Counted from the stretch's first letter, positions 1 to 6,084 are shown. The stretch is 6,449 nucleotides of DNA from Christensenellaceae bacterium (GCA_017881705.1 JADGQP010000179.1:1-6449); one strand, 5' to 3'. The notes: a model not told the origin generated them from the sequence alone. Numbers and translations: made by a program.

Positions 1-322
1 CCTTGCGCAGGTAAGCGCCGATGCGCAGGTTTTCCAAAACCGTCAGGTTGGGAAACACGCGGCGGCCTTCCGGTACCAGCGAAATACCCCGCTGCACAAT
101 ACTTGACGTATCCATCCCCACGATATTGTGCCCCTCAAAAAGGATGGTGCCACTTTTAGGGTGCACGATGCCGGTGATGGTGCGCAGCGTGGTGGATTTA
201 CCCGCGCCGTTAGCTCCGATGAGGGTTACAATCTGCCCTTCCTCCACCTTGAAGCTAATGCCGCGCAGCGCCTCGATGCCGCCGTAGCTTACGCGGAGAT
301 CCTTTACTTCCAGCAAGCTCAT
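1..322 (-). CDS. livF: High-affinity branched-chain amino acid ABC transporter, ATP-binding protein LivF (5' part; cut by window edge)
   Basis: This is the second nucleotide-binding subunit of the LIV-type importer. It hydrolyses ATP on the cytoplasmic face to drive uptake through LivH/LivM. About 107 N-terminal residues are visible. They begin MSLLEVKDLRVSYGG and carry the Walker A motif GANGAGKST (36-44) and the LivF-typical segment PEGRRVFPNLTVLENL (84-99), where most other ABC ATPases have a Q-loop glutamine; EGRRVFP is a hallmark of LivF. The signature motif, Walker B and H-loop lie beyond the left edge. The ATG at 320-322 overlaps the livG stop as ATGA. Upstream there is only a G-rich stretch rather than a clear Shine-Dalgarno, so translation is probably coupled to livG. 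E. coli LivF is about 237 residues, so a little under half is seen here. The family assignment is firm; the amino acid specificity is not shown by this subunit. Confidence 0.95.
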   Translation of the reverse strand, partial: MSLLEVKDLRVSYGGIEALRGISFKVEEGQIVTLIGANGAGKSTTLRTITGIVHPKSGTILFEGHNIVGMDTSSIVQRGISLVPEGRRVFPNLTVLENLRIGAYLRK

Positions 323-1158
323 TCTTCCGCCACCCCCAAATACGCCGTAATCACGTCCGGGTTGTTCTGGATTTCAGCGGGCGTGCCTTCCGCGATACGT
401 TTGCCGAAGTTGAGCACATAAATCCGGTCGGAAATGTCCATTACCAGGTTCATGTCGTGTTCAATCAGCAAAACCGTAAGATTGAACTGCTCCTTGATCT
501 CGCGGATAAAGGCGCACAGGTCCTCGGTTTCCTGCGGGTTCATGCCCGCCGCAGGCTCGTCTAAAAGCAGCATGGACGGTTTTGTGGACAGCGCGCGCGC
601 AATTTCAAGCCTGCGCTGCTGGCCGTAGGGCAGCGAAGTGGCGATTTCGTCGCGTACCTCATACAGGCCCACGACGCTCAGCAATTCCAATGTTTCCTCG
701 CGCATACGGGCTTCCTCCCTGCCGTTTAGGTGCAGTACGGAGGAGAAAAAACCGGCTCTCATGTTCATGTGTTTGGCTACGAGTACGTTTTCAAACACGG
801 TCATGCTTTTAAACAGACGAATGTTTTGAAACGTACGCGCCATACCCATTTTGGTGATGCGGTCGGGCGTGAAGCCGACGGAACGCACATATTCGTATTG
901 GTGCCCCGCCGCGTAGAGCCTGCGCATTTTTCCGCGGGGATGATCCTCGGCAATTACCTTGCCGCGCAGGCTCACCCGGCCGTTGGTGGGCGCGTATACG
1001 CCGGTGATCACGTTAAAAACCGTGGTTTTCCCCGCGCCGTTGGGGCCGATGAGGGCGACAATCTCGCTTTGGTTCACGTCCATGGAAACGTCGTATACGG
1101 CTACCACGCCGCCAAACTGCATGGTCACGTTTTCCAGGTGCAGCACATTTTCACTCAC
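319..1158 (-). CDS. livG: High-affinity branched-chain amino acid ABC transporter, ATP-binding protein LivG
   Basis: This is the first nucleotide-binding subunit of the importer, cytoplasmic, and it pairs with LivF. The protein has 279 residues and all ABC motifs: Walker A GPNGAGKT (38-45), Q-loop RTFQNIRLF (Q111), signature LPYGQQRR (176-183), Walker B MLLLDEP (196-202), D-loop AAGMNP (203-208) and H-loop IEHDMNLVMDISDRI (H234). The C-terminus NPDVITAYLG is typical of LivG. I chose the GTG at 1156-1158. It overlaps the livM stop as GTGA, and an AAAGGGGG ribosome binding site lies 9 nt upstream. A longer frame reaches an ATG at 1194 but adds 12 residues that do not resemble the family, inside livM. 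The oddity is about 24 extra residues between Walker A and the Q-loop, compared with E. coli LivG as I recall it (about 255 residues). The extra stretch (about 70-96) is basic and tyrosine-rich. Confidence 0.96.
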   Translation of the reverse strand: MSENVLHLENVTMQFGGVVAVYDVSMDVNQSEIVALIGPNGAGKTTVFNVITGVYAPTNGRVSLRGKVIAEDHPRGKMRRLYAAGHQYEYVRSVGFTPDRITKMGMARTFQNIRLFKSMTVFENVLVAKHMNMRAGFFSSVLHLNGREEARMREETLELLSVVGLYEVRDEIATSLPYGQQRRLEIARALSTKPSMLLLDEPAAGMNPQETEDLCAFIREIKEQFNLTVLLIEHDMNLVMDISDRIYVLNFGKRIAEGTPAEIQNNPDVITAYLGVAEE

Positions 1159-2291
1159 GGTTTCACGCCCCCTTTCCGGGAGGGCTTGTTCCAACGATTT
1201 TTAAACAGATCCGACAATTCGCGCGAGCCCATGATGCCCTGGCGGAAGAACAGCACCACGGCCATGATAATCAGGGAGAACACCACCAGGCGGAAGCCGC
1301 TGCGCAGCAGAGGCACCTGCCAGCCGTTGATGGTCTGCTGCTGATCCAGAAACCTCAGCCACCACTCGCTGCAAGCCACAAACAGGAACGAACTCAGGCA
1401 GCTGCCCGTGACCGAGCCAATGCCGCCGATCACCACGATGAGCAGTATCTCATACGTCATAGCGGTCGTAAAGCTCTTGGCCTGCACGGAGTTTTGGTAC
1501 ATCGCCAGCATCGCGCCGCCGATGCCCGCAAAGAACGAGCTGGCGCAAAATGCGATCATTTTGTGCCGCGCCAGGTTGATGCCCATGGCCTCCGCGGCGA
1601 CTTCGTCGTCGCGGATCGCCTTGAAAGCACGGCCGTACGAGGAATTGATAATCATCACGATCAGCAGGATGCAAACGCCCGCGATTAAAAACGGTATCAG
1701 CGTGGAAAGGTACAAGGTCACGTTGCCGTTTGCGTCTTTCACGTTAAAACTGTTAAAGTTGGGAAACTCGCGCAGCAGGTTGGAACCGTTAGTCACCACG
1801 CCCAGCTTGTCCCATTGGAAGATGGCGCGGATAATTTCCGCGAAACCCAGCGTGGCGATGGCCAGATAGTCGCTTTTCAGCCGCAGCACCGGTAGGCCGA
1901 TCAGGAAAGCGAAAAACGCCGCTACAACTCCAGCCAGCACGATCGCCAGCAGCAGCGGAAGCGTAAACTGGATCACGCCACCGTCGTAATACCGGTAAAC
2001 CGACAGGCGGTTAGCCACTGGCACGGTGAAGATGGCATAGGTGTAGGCGCCGATGAGCATAAAGCCTGCCTGCCCTAGAGAGAACAAGCCCGTAAAGCCA
2101 TTAAGCAGGTTCATGGACACCGCCACCAGCGCGTAGGTGGCGCCCTTTTTAAGCACCGTAAAAATCATCGACGAGGCGGGGATCACCTGCTCCAGCCCGA
2201 ATGCCAGCATGTAGATGGCAATGATGATGCCAATGGTAATCATCGTGCTCCGGTCGATCCGCTTGCGGGGTTTCAGGATTGCACTATTCAT
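1155..2291 (-). CDS. livM: High-affinity branched-chain amino acid ABC transporter, permease LivM
   Basis: This is one of the two inner-membrane permeases of the LIV importer and pairs with LivH. The 378-residue product has many hydrophobic spans (for example about 17-37, 112-133, 197-216, 283-308 and 333-349). Family landmarks are NLLNGFTGLFSLGQAGF (61-77) with IGAY following, RLKSDYLAIATLGFAEIIR (137-155), the EAA-type cytoplasmic loop GRAFKAIRDDEVAAEAMGIN (220-239) that contacts the ATPases, and IGGIGSVTG (288-296). The charged tail after residue 355 should be cytoplasmic. I chose the ATG at 2289-2291 because GAGGTG lies 6 nt upstream. An in-frame GTG at 2298-2300 would add three residues but has a poorly spaced site. 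The gene follows livH after 10 nt and ends in a 4-nt GTGA overlap with livG. Confidence 0.95.
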   Translation of the reverse strand: MNSAILKPRKRIDRSTMITIGIIIAIYMLAFGLEQVIPASSMIFTVLKKGATYALVAVSMNLLNGFTGLFSLGQAGFMLIGAYTYAIFTVPVANRLSVYRYYDGGVIQFTLPLLLAIVLAGVVAAFFAFLIGLPVLRLKSDYLAIATLGFAEIIRAIFQWDKLGVVTNGSNLLREFPNFNSFNVKDANGNVTLYLSTLIPFLIAGVCILLIVMIINSSYGRAFKAIRDDEVAAEAMGINLARHKMIAFCASSFFAGIGGAMLAMYQNSVQAKSFTTAMTYEILLIVVIGGIGSVTGSCLSSFLFVACSEWWLRFLDQQQTINGWQVPLLRSGFRLVVFSLIIMAVVLFFRQGIMGSRELSDLFKNRWNKPSRKGGVKP

Positions 2292-2301
2292 AATCCTCAC
2301 C

Positions 2302-3225
2302 TCACACCTTATCTATCTGTTTTTCGCCAAACAGACCCGTCGGTTTCACAATCAGGATGATAATCAGCAGCGCAAACGTGAAGGCGTCCGAGAACGTGGT
2401 GAAACCGAACGTCTTGGTGATGATGCCTGCCTTAATCAGAATGGTGTCCAGCCCTTTGAGGAGGTTTTCGCAAATGCCGATGATAAACGCGCCCACCACC
2501 GCCCCGGGCACGGAGCCGATGCCGCCGAACACCGCGGCCACAAAGGCTTTCAAGCCCGGCATGGAACCGGAGGTCTGGATGACGGTGGAGTAGTTGGTAA
2601 AGTATAGAATAGAGCCGACGCCCGCCAGGAACGAGCCGATGACGAACGTGACGGAGATCACGGAATTGATTTTGATACCCATGAGGCGGCTGGTTTCAAA
2701 GTCCTTGGAAACCGCGCGCATCGCCATGCCGATTTTGGTGTGGTTAATCAACATCACCAGCGCCACCACCAGAACCAGCGTTAAAATCGGCGTTACAATG
2801 GTAACCATGCGCGTGGACGCGCCGCCGATGGTAACGGTATCGGATATAAAGGGGATGCTGGGGTAAAACTGGTTGAGGCCGCCGGTAATGTAGAGCACCA
2901 GGTTTTGCAGGGTGTAACTTACGCCGATGGCCGAAATCATAATGGACATGCGCGGCGCGGAGCGCAGGGGCTTGTACGCCACGCGCTCGATCGCGAAGCC
3001 GATGGCGGCCGTAAGCGCCAGCACCAGCGGAATGGATATGTACAGCGGCACGCCGCTTGCGGAAATGTAAACCATCAGGATACCCGCCACCATAAACACA
3101 TCGCCATGGGCGAAGTTAATGAGGCGCAGGATCCCGTACACCATGGTATAACCAATAGCGATCAGCGCGTATTGTCCGCCGACGGATACGCCGGAAAGCA
3201 GGTATGGCAGGACGGTGCTGAACAC
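2302..3225 (-). CDS. livH: High-affinity branched-chain amino acid ABC transporter, permease LivH
   Basis: This is the other inner-membrane permease of the LIV importer. The product of 307 residues nearly matches E. coli LivH in length (about 308). Diagnostic segments are GGQYALIAIGYTMVYGILRL (16-35), continuing INFAHGD (36-42), the family hallmark; IERVAYKPLR (79-88); the EAA-type ATPase-docking loop GMAMRAVSKDFETSRLMGIK (166-185); FGGIGSVPGAVVGAF (233-247); and the closing VKPTGLFGEK (293-302). Several hydrophobic spans fit a polytopic permease. I chose the GTG at 3223-3225. A full AAGGAGGT Shine-Dalgarno at 3232-3239 lies 6 nt upstream, and the product then begins as the family does. The open frame continues to an ATG at 3327, but the extra 34 residues (with RRVSPHSGRVV) are unlike the family and would run past the ribosome binding site. 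This strong site follows a 186-nt gap, so livH is probably translated independently of livJ. Confidence 0.96.
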   Translation of the reverse strand: MFSTVLPYLLSGVSVGGQYALIAIGYTMVYGILRLINFAHGDVFMVAGILMVYISASGVPLYISIPLVLALTAAIGFAIERVAYKPLRSAPRMSIMISAIGVSYTLQNLVLYITGGLNQFYPSIPFISDTVTIGGASTRMVTIVTPILTLVLVVALVMLINHTKIGMAMRAVSKDFETSRLMGIKINSVISVTFVIGSFLAGVGSILYFTNYSTVIQTSGSMPGLKAFVAAVFGGIGSVPGAVVGAFIIGICENLLKGLDTILIKAGIITKTFGFTTFSDAFTFALLIIILIVKPTGLFGEKQIDKV

Positions 3226-3231
3226 AGACAG

Positions 3232-3239
3232 ACCTCCTT
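3232..3239 (-). promoter_or_regulatory. Strong Shine-Dalgarno that fixes the livH start
   Basis: AAGGAGGT is a full anti-16S match on the minus strand, 6 nt before the GTG at 3225. It rules out the longer open frame that begins at 3327 and implies efficient, livJ-independent initiation on livH. Confidence 0.9.
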
Positions 3240-3254
3240 GACGCTCGGGGTACG

Positions 3255-3275
3255 CCGCTTTCAAAAAACAAGCGG
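3255..3275 (-). repeat. Small stem-loop just upstream of the livH ribosome binding site
   Basis: Arms CCGCTT (3255-3260) and AAGCGG (3270-3275) are complementary, with a 9-nt loop containing six A on the plus strand (six U in the minus-strand RNA). The stem ends 15 nt before the AAGGAGGT site. It could modestly affect initiation at livH or be chance. Confidence 0.35.
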
Positions 3276-3331
3276 TGACAACGCGGCCGGAATGGGGAGA
3301 AACCCGCCGGGAGAAGAGAGCGAACACAACG

Positions 3332-3369
3332 CGATATCGGCGAGGGCAGGGCTGCCCTCGCCGATATCG
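3332..3369 (-). repeat. Perfect 18-bp inverted repeat (intercistronic hairpin) between livJ and livH
   Basis: The arms at 3332-3349 and 3352-3369 are exact reverse complements (CGATATCGGCGAGGGCAG and its complement) separated by only GG. In RNA this gives about 17 pairs closed by a 4-nt loop. It starts 42 nt after the livJ stop (minus-strand sense). It is not followed by a uridine run: the next bases are CGCGTTGTGTTCGCTC, so it is not a classic intrinsic terminator. By analogy with malE-malF and other binding-protein operons, it probably stabilises the 3' end of the livJ message and/or reduces readthrough into livHMGF, so that the receptor outnumbers the membrane complex. The structure is seen; the role is inferred. 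Confidence 0.85.
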
Positions 3370-3411
3370 GCCATCAACGCGCTGGTGAATTCAGCCGTCG
3401 CGGGGCGGGAA

Positions 3412-4572
3412 TCAATCCACGCTCTGCACGGTCACGAAGTCCCAGGCGCCGGTTGTGGTGTTGGCGGTCTTGATGTAAGCCACGCTGCGCACCGCGTCGC
3501 CCGGTACGGCAAACTTGATTTCGCCGGACACGCCTTGGTAATCCACGTTCCAGAGCGCCGTGTTCACGGCCTTGGAATCGGTGGTGCCCGCCGCTTTCAG
3601 GGCTTCCAACGCGACGAAGTACGCATCATAACCCATGGCGCTCACGGCCGCGACCATGTCGTTGCCGCCGTTATTGGTGAGCATGTCGGGGTTGGCGTTC
3701 AGCCAGGCTTTGAAGCCGGTATCGAACTCGGGGTTGCCACCTTCCTGGTAGAAGGTGTCGATGTAGATCTTTACGTTGGTACCTTTCGCGGCTTCGATAA
3801 CCTTGTTGCTGTCCCACGTATCGCCGCCCAGCAGCGGGAAGGTAACGTTCAGGGCGTTAGCCTGAGAGATGATCTGCGTGGAATAGGCGATGGAACAGGG
3901 AGCAAAGAGCACTTCCGCGCCCAGAGCAGTAGCAGTGTTGATGTAGGAAGTGAAGTCGGAGTTGCCAGTGGGGAACGTGTCACTGGAAACCACGGTGCCG
4001 CCAAGGGCTTCAAAGGCTTCTACAAAGTAATGGCACAGGCCTACGTCGTACTCGTTGCCCAGCTCGGCCAGGCAGTAGGCTTTGGTCACACCCAGCGTTT
4101 TATAGGCGTAGTTGGCCAACACCGTGCCCTGGAAGGGATCCAGGAAGCAGATGCGGAAGTAGTGGGTGTTGTCCGCAGTTACGCCCGGGTTGGTGCAGCT
4201 GATGCCGATCGCCGGAATGCCCGCGTCCGCAAAGTAGGGGGAGCCAGCCATGGAAACGCCGGAACCATAAGAGCCAAGCACAACGCTTACGCCTTCGCTA
4301 ACCAGCTGCTGCGCGGCCGAGGGGGCCTTGTCCGCGGAGGAACCGTTATCCGCGGTTACCAGCTGCACGGTATAGGTTTGTCCGCCGATGTCCACGGTGG
4401 GCTGTACGGAATTGGCATACTGGATGCCCAGGGTTTCCTGTTTGCCGCCGGCGCCGCTGTCGCCGGAAGCAGGCTCGAACACGCCGATTTTCACAATGTT
4501 TTCCGCCATCGCGGCAGCCGAGAAGGACACAACCAACGCCAAGGCAAGTACAACCGCAAGGATCTTTTTCAT
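3412..4572 (-). CDS. livJ: Branched-chain amino acid ABC transporter, substrate-binding protein (LivJ/LivK-type)
   Basis: This is the extracytoplasmic solute receptor that delivers ligand to LivHM. The 386-residue product starts with a clear Sec signal peptide: MKK, a hydrophobic core ILAVVLALALVVSF, and a type I cleavage site AMA|EN after residue 23. There is no lipobox cysteine. The mature part is a two-lobed periplasmic binding protein of the Leu/Ile/Val receptor class. It shows IVKIGVFEPASGDSGAGGKQ (26-45), LVSEGVSVVLGSYGSG (90-105), GIPAIGISCTNPGVT (118-132), FRICFLDPFQGTVLANYAY (139-157) and the late YQGVSGEIKF (345-354). The serine/threonine-rich loop at 101-127 is where family members bind the amino acid alpha-carboxylate and amino groups. 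Five cysteines are visible (126, 142, 167, 180, 226). The gene is first in the operon, behind a near-consensus promoter. Leucine, isoleucine or valine is the likely ligand, but this family also binds other amino acids, amides and urea, so the substrate is inferred. The ATG at 4570-4572 is preceded by AAAGG at 5 nt and GGGAGG at 12 nt. Confidence 0.92.
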   Translation of the reverse strand: MKKILAVVLALALVVSFSAAAMAENIVKIGVFEPASGDSGAGGKQETLGIQYANSVQPTVDIGGQTYTVQLVTADNGSSADKAPSAAQQLVSEGVSVVLGSYGSGVSMAGSPYFADAGIPAIGISCTNPGVTADNTHYFRICFLDPFQGTVLANYAYKTLGVTKAYCLAELGNEYDVGLCHYFVEAFEALGGTVVSSDTFPTGNSDFTSYINTATALGAEVLFAPCSIAYSTQIISQANALNVTFPLLGGDTWDSNKVIEAAKGTNVKIYIDTFYQEGGNPEFDTGFKAWLNANPDMLTNNGGNDMVAAVSAMGYDAYFVALEALKAAGTTDSKAVNTALWNVDYQGVSGEIKFAVPGDAVRSVAYIKTANTTTGAWDFVTVQSVD

Positions 4573-4577
4573 ATGAA

Positions 4578-4590
4578 CCTTTCGCCTCCC
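4578..4590 (-). promoter_or_regulatory. Ribosome binding region of livJ with two candidate Shine-Dalgarno cores
   Basis: The stretch reads GGGAGGCGAAAGG on the minus strand. The GGGAGG core ends 12 nt before the ATG, longer than usual. The AAAGG core ends 5 nt before it. Either could serve; no alternative start codon in the frame fits better. Confidence 0.6.
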
Positions 4591-4609
4591 GAATTTATTG
4601 GATAGTGAA

Positions 4610-4638
4610 ATTATAGAGGATCACGCGGCGTTTTGCAA
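4610..4638 (-). promoter_or_regulatory. sigma70/sigmaA-type promoter for the liv operon
   Basis: On the minus strand a -35 box TTGCAA (4633-4638) and a perfect -10 box TATAAT (4610-4615) are separated by exactly 17 nt. Transcription should begin near 4603, giving a leader of about 30 nt before the livJ ATG. A leader this short leaves no room for a T-box or riboswitch between promoter and gene, so any control should act at or upstream of the promoter. The position and match to consensus are seen directly; activity is inferred. Confidence 0.85.
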
Positions 4639-4810
4639 GCCGAAAATCACGGTAGTGCAAAAGCAGTACAGGCATTTTTTAACAACGCTTTGAAAATGAA
4701 GGGTTTATATCATTCAAGCCGGCGTGTTTTGGGCCATCCGGCTTTCAATAATTCAAAAACCGAAACGCGGGCCACACGACGCTTCGGCTGTCCCCCCATA
4801 AAGTCGGAAA

Positions 4811-4832
4811 CGCCCCCGCGGATGCGGGAGCG
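4811..4832. repeat. GC-rich hairpin with one mismatch in the spacer
   Basis: CGCCCCCGC pairs with GCGGGAGCG around a GGAT loop, with one C-A mismatch. On the minus strand it is followed by only three T, too few for a confident terminator call. Confidence 0.5.
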
Positions 4833-4901
4833 TCAGACTGTCAAAGAAGCTTGATTTCAGGAGGGTTCGGAGGGCCGCAGCCCTCTGATTGCCGTTCGTA
4901 T

Positions 4902-4920
4902 CGACCGGCTTTGCCGGTCG
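4902..4920. repeat. 8-bp GC-rich hairpin in the spacer
   Basis: CGACCGGC and GCCGGTCG form a perfect 8-bp stem with a TTT loop (AAA on the other strand). It has no adjacent uridine run, so it is not a terminator by itself. It is one of three closely spaced hairpins and may belong to a repeat element. Confidence 0.6.
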
Positions 4921-4960
4921 GGCGGGAGTTTGTGGCAGAGCCGCAAACAATACCCGAAAC

Positions 4961-4990
4961 TCAAAAAAGTGGCGAAGTCCACTTTTTTGA
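4961..4990 (-). terminator. Rho-independent terminator of the EEP-family gene
   Basis: A perfect 12-bp stem is formed by TCAAAAAAGTGG (4961-4972) and CCACTTTTTTGA (4979-4990), with a 6-nt loop. It begins 4 nt after the TAA of the EEP gene. In the transcript the core pairs AGUGG/CCACU are followed by six U. The symmetric A/T tracts mean it could also stop plus-strand transcription. It separates the EEP transcript from the liv operon. Confidence 0.88.
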
Positions 4991-4994
4991 CGTG

Positions 4995-6065
4995 TTATTG
5001 CAGGGTAAACTCCATCGCAACGGGCTGATGGTCGGTATTGCGGAAGTTCAGGTCCACGGTTTCCACAGAGTTAACCTTTATATTGGAAGAAACGATGAAC
5101 CCGTCGATCACATACGCCGTCAGACTGTTGCGGTTGCCATCGTAAGCCTTATCCAGCGCCCGGCAGGTTGGCACGCTTATATCGTAAGCGTAGGAGAAAC
5201 CGACAGGGAGGTCGTCGTTGGTCAGCTGTCCCGGAACCCAGTAGGGGTTCGCCGGCAGCGGATATTTCTCCATGGCGCCCGGGAAGTCCTGGTTGAAGTC
5301 TCCGCCCGCGAGGACGTAATTGCCTTTGGCCAGCTCGGTTTGAAGCAGATTTCTCAGCTGTTCCATCTGTGCCTTGCGACCCTCGTCGCTGCTGTACGCC
5401 TCCAGGTGCAGGTTTACCAGAACCAGCTCCTTCTGGCTGCCCAGAACCGGCAGCCGCTCCACCAGCAGGCAGCGTTTCAGGTTAGCGACGCGAACCGGCC
5501 AGCTGAACGGTACCGGCAGGCTTTCGCGGGTCGCGCTGGTAACGGCCAGGTTGTTGAGCGTCGTAATGCCGCTTTCCACCTTGCCAATCGGCGGCCACGG
5601 ATAGGGAATAAACGGGCAGCGGAAGTTATACGCAAACGCCGAGCCCATCGAAAGTCCGCGGGTGAAATAATCCGTCTCGTTAATCCAGTAACTGCGCCTG
5701 GAAGATACGTCCGTTTCCTGCAAGTAGCAGATATCCGCGTTTTGCAGGGACAGGGCGCTGAGCAGACCGGACAGGTTATCTTCCACCTCGATCTTCTGGT
5801 CGGGCCGCACGTGCGTGCCGCCGTCCATAAAAAAGTCCTGTGTGCGGTCCAGCCCGCCATAACCGACGTTGAGCGTTACGATTTTATACAGCTTGCCCGT
5901 CTGCGCCGTGTCGTGCCTGGCGCCCGCGGTAACCGTTACGTTTTCCACATCGGCAGGGCGGTATTCGGCAATGGTCAGCCACACCAGCAGACCCACAACC
6001 GCCACCACAACCGCCAATATCAGATACAATAAAAACCGGATGAAACGGCGAAGCAGTCTACGCAT
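4995..6065 (-). CDS. Membrane-anchored endonuclease/exonuclease/phosphatase (EEP) family protein
   Basis: The 356-residue protein has a basic N-terminus (MRRLLRRFIR) and a hydrophobic segment at about 11-32 that should act as an uncleaved membrane anchor, placing the catalytic domain outside the cytoplasm. The rest is an EEP (DNase I-like) fold with the metal-dependent phosphodiesterase residues in order: LNVGYG (N66), QETD (E117), NLHLEAY (H220), GGDFNQD (D256 and N258), IDGFIVS (D321) and TDHQPV (D345, H346). SGITTLNNLAV (165-175) matches the usual strand before the substrate loop. The motif set looks complete, so the enzyme is probably active. Family members cleave nucleic acids, inositol phosphates or sphingomyelin, and the substrate cannot be read from sequence. 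The ATG at 6063-6065 has AGAGGG 7 nt upstream. It follows the iron-sulfur gene by 78 nt with no obvious terminator between them, so the two may be cotranscribed. Confidence 0.88.
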   Translation of the reverse strand: MRRLLRRFIRFLLYLILAVVVAVVGLLVWLTIAEYRPADVENVTVTAGARHDTAQTGKLYKIVTLNVGYGGLDRTQDFFMDGGTHVRPDQKIEVEDNLSGLLSALSLQNADICYLQETDVSSRRSYWINETDYFTRGLSMGSAFAYNFRCPFIPYPWPPIGKVESGITTLNNLAVTSATRESLPVPFSWPVRVANLKRCLLVERLPVLGSQKELVLVNLHLEAYSSDEGRKAQMEQLRNLLQTELAKGNYVLAGGDFNQDFPGAMEKYPLPANPYWVPGQLTNDDLPVGFSYAYDISVPTCRALDKAYDGNRNSLTAYVIDGFIVSSNIKVNSVETVDLNFRNTDHQPVAMEFTLQ

Positions 6066-6084
6066 GGCGTATCCCTCTTTTCCC

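Larger units (their letters stand above)
4640..4960. other. Noncoding spacer between the EEP gene terminator and the liv promoter, with several GC-rich hairpins
   Basis: I see no convincing gene in these 320 nt. Four inverted repeats are visible: AAGCCGG/CCGGCTT (4716-4722 with 4738-4744); CGCCCCCGC/GCGGGAGCG with one mismatch (4811-4819 with 4824-4832); GAGGGC/GCCCTC (4870-4875 with 4880-4885); and CGACCGGC/GCCGGTCG with a TTT loop (4902-4909 with 4913-4920). The last three lie within about 110 nt. Together they look like an interspersed intergenic repeat or a structured RNA rather than protein-coding DNA. The open frames here (minus 4753-4950 and plus 4633-4854) lack plausible ribosome binding sites and family resemblance. 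Confidence 0.6.

Noticed and set aside
730..1344. 204-codon plus-strand open frame opposite livG and the end of livM
   Set aside because: It is antisense to conserved ABC motifs, with low-information composition and no family resemblance.
3332..3369. Intrinsic terminator after livJ
   Set aside because: The stem is strong, but no uridine run follows on the minus strand, and livH-livF clearly belong to the same transport system. It is listed as an intercistronic hairpin instead.
2905..4605. 566-codon plus-strand open frame opposite livJ and part of livH
   Set aside because: It lies antisense to two clearly recognisable genes. Its product is rich in G, H, R and V with no domain or motif, as expected for the complement of GC-rich codons.
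4573..4640. T-box, riboswitch or CodY-type leader controlling livJ
   Set aside because: The promoter leaves only about a 30-nt leader, too short for a T-box or riboswitch. I see no convincing CodY-like AATTTTCNGAAAATT site.
4753..4950. 65-codon minus-strand open frame in the spacer
   Set aside because: It crosses three GC-rich hairpins, has no good ribosome binding site and has no recognisable domain. It is better explained as a chance frame in a repeat-like element.
4640..4960. CRISPR array or tRNA gene in the spacer
   Set aside because: The hairpins differ in sequence and spacing, there are no regular direct repeats, and no cloverleaf or terminal CCA pattern is visible.
4851..6032. 393-codon plus-strand open frame opposite the EEP gene
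   Set aside because: It is antisense to a gene with all its catalytic motifs and crosses the terminator hairpin. Its product has no recognisable features.
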